Of a stretch of DNA of 64,000 bases, positions 59,351-64,000 are shown one piece after another. Position numbers and translations under genes: made by a program. A model generated the notes under the pieces. The model was given only the letters and a program-made list of their open reading frames with translations, had not been told where the DNA came from and did no database searches. Every line of letters begins with the position of its first letter. The first letter of the stretch is position 1. Source of the DNA: Lysobacterales bacterium (GTDB taxonomy: Bacteria > Pseudomonadota > Gammaproteobacteria > Xanthomonadales > SZUA-36); the NCBI GenBank assembly GCA_014238945.1, contig JABAAB010000070.1, positions 1 to 64,000 on the forward strand, written 5' to 3'.

Positions 59351-60505
59351 TTACCGGTGTATCCAGACGGCAGGGTCCAGGGCTTTACCATTCTTACGGA
59401 TCTCGAAGTACAAACCCGGCCCATTACCAATGCTTGCACCTACAGTACTGATCACCGATCCGGCTTCCACCCAGTCCCCCACATCGTGCAATAGACTTTC
59501 ATTATTCGCATACAGACTCATGAACCCGTCACCGTGATCAATAATCATTAGCAGACCGTAGCCCCTGAGCCAGTCGGAATAAGCGACACGTCCATAGGCG
59601 ATAGTGCTGACCTCTCTTCCGCTCTCGGTGCCAATGAGCCAACCCTGCCACCGAATTCCCTCGGATCTCGGCTGACCAAATGCATGCCTTACCCGACCTG
59701 TTACAGGTACCGGGAGTTTGCCCTTCAATTCGGACGGTCCAAGACGTCTGCCCAGGTCTGCTGGAATATCTGCAAGGACATTCGAAAGGTTTTCGAGCAA
59801 CTCTTCAAGTGCTGAGCGGTCGTTGAGTAGTTCTTCCAGTCGGGTTTCATCGCTTCCAATCCGACTGGATAACAGATCAATAATTGCCTGACGCTCTTCA
59901 CGTTGGGTTTGTATATCCTTTTGCACGTTCAGTAATCTCTTTTGAACCTCAACGAGCCTGGACAGTTCCATGTTGATGTTGGCCTTCATCTGATCCAGGG
60001 TTTCCAGCACTTGCCGCAATTCTCTTATCTGCTTTTTCTGTGAACGGTTGAAATAATCATAATAGGCCAGCATTCTGGATAACAAGGCGGGACTGTCCTG
60101 ATTCAAAACCAGTTTTAGTCGAGATTCCCTGCCCAATTGGTAAGCTGCCATAATTTGAATGGCCAGTACTTCCCGGCGTTGTTCCAGGCTGTCCAGGTAC
60201 TCCTTTCGTTCTTGATGCAGACTGGCCAAAGTTTTCTCATGCGCTTGCCTGCTGGAATTCAGTTTACGTGACTCCAGGGCGTTGGTCTGAATTTTCAGAT
60301 CAGCGGAGCGCAGTAATTCTTGTTCCTCGAGAAATGTCTTACGGTTTTGATCGAGTGTTTTCTTTAAACCATTGATTTCAGTTCTCAGCTTTGTGAGCTG
60401 GGACTCGGCTTGAGCGCGCGTCAGGGTTTGCTCTGCTATCGCCACGGACCAGCCTTGCGCCAGCCAGATTGACAGACACGAACAAATTAATCCCCGTAAG
60501 CGCAC
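59351..60505 (-). CDS. envC: Murein hydrolase activator EnvC (degenerate LytM)
   Basis: The 384-residue protein has a signal peptide (cut near VAIAEQ), a long coiled coil (about 26-240, e.g. LRTEINGLKKTLDQNRKTFLEEQELL) and a LytM/M23 domain (270-384). The M23 metal residues are lost: RWQGWLIG where HxxxD is expected, and YFEIRKNGKALDP instead of HFEIR. This is how EnvC works: it activates amidases and does not cut. It starts with GTG. FtsE-FtsX, its membrane partner, is encoded elsewhere in this window. Confidence 0.93.
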   Translation of the reverse strand: MRLRGLICSCLSIWLAQGWSVAIAEQTLTRAQAESQLTKLRTEINGLKKTLDQNRKTFLEEQELLRSADLKIQTNALESRKLNSSRQAHEKTLASLHQERKEYLDSLEQRREVLAIQIMAAYQLGRESRLKLVLNQDSPALLSRMLAYYDYFNRSQKKQIRELRQVLETLDQMKANINMELSRLVEVQKRLLNVQKDIQTQREERQAIIDLLSSRIGSDETRLEELLNDRSALEELLENLSNVLADIPADLGRRLGPSELKGKLPVPVTGRVRHAFGQPRSEGIRWQGWLIGTESGREVSTIAYGRVAYSDWLRGYGLLMIIDHGDGFMSLYANNESLLHDVGDWVEAGSVISTVGASIGNGPGLYFEIRKNGKALDPAVWIHR

Positions 60506-60512
60506 TTCCCGC

Positions 60513-62081
60513 TCAGTCCTCCACTGCCGACTGGTTGTCCAATATCAGTAACGATTGTCCAGTCATCCTTGCGGGTGCTTTGAGACCCAGCAGCGAAAGC
60601 ATGGTGGGCGCAATATCCCTCAGCGCACCACCCTCAATGGCCCTGGCATTACGTCCTAAATAGATCAGCGGAACGGGATTGGTGGTGTGCGCTGTATGTG
60701 ATTGGCCGCTCTCATGGTCTGTCATCTGCTCAATATTGCCGTGGTCGGCAGTGATAAGAAGCTCCCCCCGGGTAGATTGTATCGCCCTGACCACCGCTTC
60801 CAGGCATTTGTCCACCGCCTCTACAGCAGTGATCGCGGCCGACAGATTACCGGTATGCCCGACCATATCCGGGTTGGCTACGTTGCAAATTATGACATCA
60901 AAATCAGCACCACGAATGGCGCGGACAAGTTCATCGGATAGCTGTTTAATACTCATTGCAGGTTGCAGATCATATGTTGCCACATCCGGGGAAGGCACCA
61001 GCAATCGCTGTTCCCCTGGGTAGGGTGTTTCCTCTCCACCATTGAAGAAGAAGGTCACATGCGCATACTTTTCTGTTTCTGCAATACGCAATTGCCGTAA
61101 ACCGTGTTTTGACAGGCACTCACCCAGCAAATCCTGCATTTTATTCGGTGGGAAAGCGATCTCCACCGGTAAACCATCCAGGTAACGTGTCATACAGACA
61201 AACGCGGATAAACTGGGTGGCGTGCATTCAAATCCGGCGAATTCGGGTTGTCTGAACGCGCGGGTGATTTCGCGGGCCCGATCAGCCCTGAAATTGATGA
61301 AGATGACGGCATCCTGATCTTGTATGCCATTATACTGACCGATGATCGTGGGCTGGACAAACTCATCATTTTCACCCCGTTCATAGGCTGAATCCAGGGC
61401 CGAAAGCGCGTCCGGGCTGTTGTATGCCCCACGGCCGTGAACCAAAGTATCCCACGCTTTTTCCACGCGATCCCAGCGTTGGTCCCTGTCCATCGCGTAA
61501 TACCGGCCGCAGATGCTGCCAATGGTCACATTATCGTAGCTGTCTATACACTGCTGCATCTTTTGTATCGATGCGCGGGCACTGCGTGGTGGTGTGTCGC
61601 GGCCATCCAGAAATCCATGTACTTCGATCCGGTGAGCGCCCCGGGTAACTGCCACACGCACCATTTCGAAAAAATGTTCTTCATGTGAATGCACGCCGCC
61701 GGGCGACAAAAGACCCATGATATGCAGCGTGGAAGCATGATTGTTACTGGCATTTATGGCACTACTCAGTGCTTTATTACGGGCAAAGCTACCGTCCCTG
61801 ATTGCGTTACCAATGCGGGTGTAGTCCTGATATACAATCCGGCCGGCGCCAATATTCATATGCCCCACTTCGGAATTGCCCATTTGGCCGGCAGGCAACC
61901 CAACACTATTACCGGAAGTCTGCAACAAGGTGCAGGCTGCGACGGTGTTGAGCCAGTCCCAGCAGGGCGTACCGGCCTGACTGATGGCGTTATCGGCAGC
62001 GTCCTCCCTATGGCCCCAGCCATCCAGGATCATCAGCACCAATGGTCCGGTGCGAGCCGGCTGTTTTTTATTGTCATTCAT
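60513..62081 (-). CDS. gpmI: 2,3-bisphosphoglycerate-independent phosphoglycerate mutase
   Basis: The 522-residue Mn-dependent enzyme has VLMILDGWGHRED (metal Asp20), the phosphoserine nucleophile S70 in QMGNSEVGHMNIGAG, HGFLDGRDTPP, NFRADRAREITRAF, and LITADHGNIEQM. It interconverts 3- and 2-phosphoglycerate in glycolysis and gluconeogenesis. The start MNDNKKQPARTGPLVLMILDGWG at 62081 is preferred; the track adds 27 unlikely codons. envC begins seven bases after its stop. Confidence 0.96.
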   Translation of the reverse strand: MNDNKKQPARTGPLVLMILDGWGHREDAADNAISQAGTPCWDWLNTVAACTLLQTSGNSVGLPAGQMGNSEVGHMNIGAGRIVYQDYTRIGNAIRDGSFARNKALSSAINASNNHASTLHIMGLLSPGGVHSHEEHFFEMVRVAVTRGAHRIEVHGFLDGRDTPPRSARASIQKMQQCIDSYDNVTIGSICGRYYAMDRDQRWDRVEKAWDTLVHGRGAYNSPDALSALDSAYERGENDEFVQPTIIGQYNGIQDQDAVIFINFRADRAREITRAFRQPEFAGFECTPPSLSAFVCMTRYLDGLPVEIAFPPNKMQDLLGECLSKHGLRQLRIAETEKYAHVTFFFNGGEETPYPGEQRLLVPSPDVATYDLQPAMSIKQLSDELVRAIRGADFDVIICNVANPDMVGHTGNLSAAITAVEAVDKCLEAVVRAIQSTRGELLITADHGNIEQMTDHESGQSHTAHTTNPVPLIYLGRNARAIEGGALRDIAPTMLSLLGLKAPARMTGQSLLILDNQSAVED

Positions 62082-62325
62082 CCAATCACCATGAGATAGA
62101 AAATATGTCCAATTTTCTCTTGTAAATCCGCGTCTCTGCCACCACATGAAATTGACGCGCACCGGCTTTAACAGTCAGTGTGTACGATTTGTTTCGTGTA
62201 CCCGTTGTGTTGAGGCCTTATTATTTCACAACATCCGGTCAGCCGCAGTTTTTAGCGGTTGGTAAACTTGCAAAAGTGGCCCGTTTCCGGATAATGCGGG
62301 CGGGTGTTTGTCAGGAGACCAACAG

Positions 62326-62751
62326 TTGCAACAATTGATTGAATTTGCTGGTAACCATGCCTTGCTGGCTGCCGGGTTTGTCGGTGTCATCGGTATGATT
62401 ATCTGGTCCGAATTGAGCCGTTTGAATCGTGGGTACCTTGAATTGACCCCGTCGCAGGCTGTGCGCAAGATTAACGCAGGAAATACATCTATTGTCGACA
62501 TATCAGCGGCGTCAGATTTTTCCAAAGGCCACCTTGCAGGAGCAAAGCATGTTGCCCTGTCAAGATTCTCAAAACCGGACCCGGAAATTGAGAAATTGAA
62601 AGACGATGCGTTGCTGGTGGTTTGTAAAAATGGCCAAACCGCACACCAGGCAGCCACTCGTTTGGTAAAGTTAGGCGCGTCTGATGTGGCCGTTCTCAAG
62701 GGTGGCACCGTGCAATGGAAGGCGGATCAATTCCCACTTTCGAAAAAGTGA
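62326..62751 (+). CDS. Membrane-anchored rhodanese-like protein (YibN type)
   Basis: The 141-residue protein has one N-terminal TM (about 10-28, NHALLAAGFVGVIGMIIW) and a rhodanese domain with TPSQAVRKINAGNTSIVDISAASDFSKGHLAGAKHVALSRF and active-site C100 in LLVVCKNGQTAHQAATRL. It resembles E. coli YibN in size, build and position next to secB and gpsA. The start is TTG at 62326, eight bases after CAGGAG; the TTG at 62308 in the track lies before that site. The sulfur substrate is unknown. Confidence 0.88.
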   Translation: MQQLIEFAGNHALLAAGFVGVIGMIIWSELSRLNRGYLELTPSQAVRKINAGNTSIVDISAASDFSKGHLAGAKHVALSRFSKPDPEIEKLKDDALLVVCKNGQTAHQAATRLVKLGASDVAVLKGGTVQWKADQFPLSKK

Positions 62752-62850
62752 TTGCCTGTCTGATTTAACAAACAATCGGATAAGACAATATTATTGTGAT
62801 CTCATTATGATGAGTGATCCAAACCAATCTGACCCAAGGATAGAATAATC

Positions 62851-63354
62851 ATGGCAGAAGAACAGAATCAGGAAGCAGTAGCACAGGAGCAGCAACCCCA
62901 GTTTCAGCTCCAAAAACTCTACATAAAGGACGTATCGTTCGAGCTTCCCCACGCACCACAAATTTTTCAGGAAGACGGACAGGTCGAAATCAAGATGAAC
63001 CTGGCACAAAGAGTCGAAAAACTCGCTGATGGGGTTCAGGAAGTTGTATTAACTGTGACGGTTACTGCAAACCTGGGTGAAAAGACGGCCTATCTTGCTG
63101 AAGTTCAACAGGCCGGTATTTTTGCCATTTCCGGATTAAACGAGCAATCAGCACATGCGGCCGTAAACACATTGTGTCCACATACGCTCTTTCCCTATGC
63201 GCGCCGTGCAATTACAGACCTGGTGGCGGACGGTGGGTTTCCCCCACTGGTATTGCAGCCGATTAATTTTGACCAGATTTATGCACAGCGTATGCAGGAA
63301 GCCCAGGAGCAGGCCAGCGAGTCAGATGATTTTGAATTCCAGGGTAACGCCTGA
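62851..63354 (+). CDS. secB: Protein-export chaperone SecB
   Basis: The 167-residue protein has FQLQKLYIKDVSFELPHAPQIF, VEIKMNLAQRVEKLADGVQEVVLTVTVTAN, the invariant LCPHTLFPYARRAITDLVADGGFPPLVLQPINFDQIY and an acidic tail. SecB is the tetrameric holdase that brings unfolded preproteins to SecA. The glutaredoxin gene grxC, often just upstream, is missing. A 13-base inverted repeat ACAATA-T-TATTGT (62785-62797) lies in its promoter region. Confidence 0.97.
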   Translation: MAEEQNQEAVAQEQQPQFQLQKLYIKDVSFELPHAPQIFQEDGQVEIKMNLAQRVEKLADGVQEVVLTVTVTANLGEKTAYLAEVQQAGIFAISGLNEQSAHAAVNTLCPHTLFPYARRAITDLVADGGFPPLVLQPINFDQIYAQRMQEAQEQASESDDFEFQGNA

Positions 63355-63366
63355 ACCAGGTGTTGA

Positions 63367-64000
63367 ATGAGCGCTAATTCGCGCGTAATTACCGTGCTGG
63401 GGGCGGGATCCTGGGGGACCGCCCTGGCCCTGCAATTGGATCGGAGAGGCACCAGCAGTATTTTGTGGGGTCGTAATCCTGATCACCTGGCTCAAATCAA
63501 TGCCAGTAGAAGTAACCAACGTTACCTGCCCGGTATTTCTATCCCGGCTTCCATACGGATCGAGACTGATTTGCTCACTGCAGTCAGGGCCGCAGACCAC
63601 GTGTTGCTGGTAATTCCCAGCCATGCTTTTGCCGATACGATCAGATCCATAGTCCCGGTGCTTACCCCAAAGCAGGGCATTGCTTGGGGATGCAAGGGGT
63701 TTGAACCTGGCAGCGGTCGATTGTTGCACCAGGTCGCAACAGATCTGTTGCCTGAAAATACACCCGTAGCAATCGTGACCGGCCCATCATTTGCTCAGGA
63801 AGTTGCCAATAATCTACCCACAGCAGTGACGGTTGCAGGACCGGTGAACAGGTTTACTGCCGATTTGGCCTCCGCCTTGCACGGTGATCGATTTCGGGTC
63901 TATACCAGTGATGATATTACCGGGGCCGAACTCGGTGGGGCAGTAAAAAACGTCCTGGCCATAGCCACGGGAATATGTGACGGCATGAGACTGGGTGACA
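63367..64000 (+). CDS. gpsA: Glycerol-3-phosphate dehydrogenase [NAD(P)+], partial at the window end
   Basis: This frame is not in the track because it has no stop inside the window. From the ATG at 63367 it reads MSANSRVITVLGAGSWGTAL, then LLVIPSHAF, WGCKGFEPGSGRLLH, VTGPSFAQEVANNLPTAV and ELGGAVKNVLAIATGICDGM with the catalytic lysine. It makes glycerol-3-phosphate for phospholipids. About 211 codons are present; the C-terminal third lies beyond the window. It starts 12 bases after secB, as in E. coli. Confidence 0.96.
   Translation, partial: MSANSRVITVLGAGSWGTALALQLDRRGTSSILWGRNPDHLAQINASRSNQRYLPGISIPASIRIETDLLTAVRAADHVLLVIPSHAFADTIRSIVPVLTPKQGIAWGCKGFEPGSGRLLHQVATDLLPENTPVAIVTGPSFAQEVANNLPTAVTVAGPVNRFTADLASALHGDRFRVYTSDDITGAELGGAVKNVLAIATGICDGMRLGD

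Noticed and set aside
1-64000. Mobile elements, CRISPR arrays, prophage or tRNA genes
   Set aside because: I looked for repeat arrays, transposase motifs and cloverleaf-like sequences between genes and saw none; intergenic space is small and ordinary.

Overview
This window is bacterial chromosome, almost fully coding, and looks like core genome from a gammaproteobacterium. The clues are the gene orders: S10-spc-alpha ribosomal operons ending at rplQ; rhlB divergent from trxA-rho; ftsE-ftsX-rpoH; a Pseudomonas-like coxB-coxA-ctaG-coxC / DUF2909 / SURF1 / Sco-like / ctaA-ctaB block; gspA-gspB; and ctpA-envC-gpmI facing a YibN-type rhodanese, secB and gpsA. I cannot name a genus. Base composition by eye is about half G+C. 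I see no IS element, prophage, CRISPR array or tRNA/rRNA gene.

Layout. 1-13896 (+): the 3' end of tuf, then 28 genes from rpsJ to rplQ, including secY, rpmJ and rpoA, with a good sigma70 promoter before rpsM and a strong terminator after rplQ. 13944-16332 (-): feoA-feoB behind a clear Fur box. 16469-20914 (-): hutU-hutH-hutI, converting histidine to N-formimino-glutamate. 21007-25625 (+): dsbB, a class II DAHP synthase, an M61-PDZ peptidase and a dihaem cytochrome related to the reaction-centre cytochrome family. 25670-28771 (-): typA and pdxB. 28934-33429 (+): mdh-prpB-prpC-prpD, a methylcitrate-cycle operon for propionyl-CoA. 33601-35486 (-): trxA and rho. 35717-39722 (+): rhlB-ftsE-ftsX and then rpoH on its own extended -10 promoter, closed by a terminator.

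39841-50773 is mostly minus strand: a solitary gcvP, then the haem A pathway (ctaA, ctaB), a Sco-like protein, SURF1, and oxidase subunits III, II (with a fused cytochrome c domain) and I with CtaG. A 43-residue oxidase small assembly protein, absent from the ORF track, lies between coxA and ctaG. One small plus-strand DUF2909 gene sits inside this block. 51151-57668 (+): bifunctional putA without the DNA-binding domain, gspA-gspB and a rhomboid protease, followed by a DUF1820 gene to 58001. 58033-62081 (-): gpmI, envC, ctpA. 62326-64000 (+): rhodanese, secB and the 5' part of gpsA, cut by the window end.

Taken together the accessory metabolism (histidine, proline, glycine and propionate breakdown, ferrous iron uptake, aa3-type respiration) fits an aerobic heterotroph using amino acids. 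I found no convincing wholly undescribed system. The points most worth following are the reaction-centre-like dihaem cytochrome, the Sco-like protein that keeps CxxxC but seems to lose the copper-binding histidine, the FeoB G4 substitution, and the joining of rhlB directly to ftsEX.
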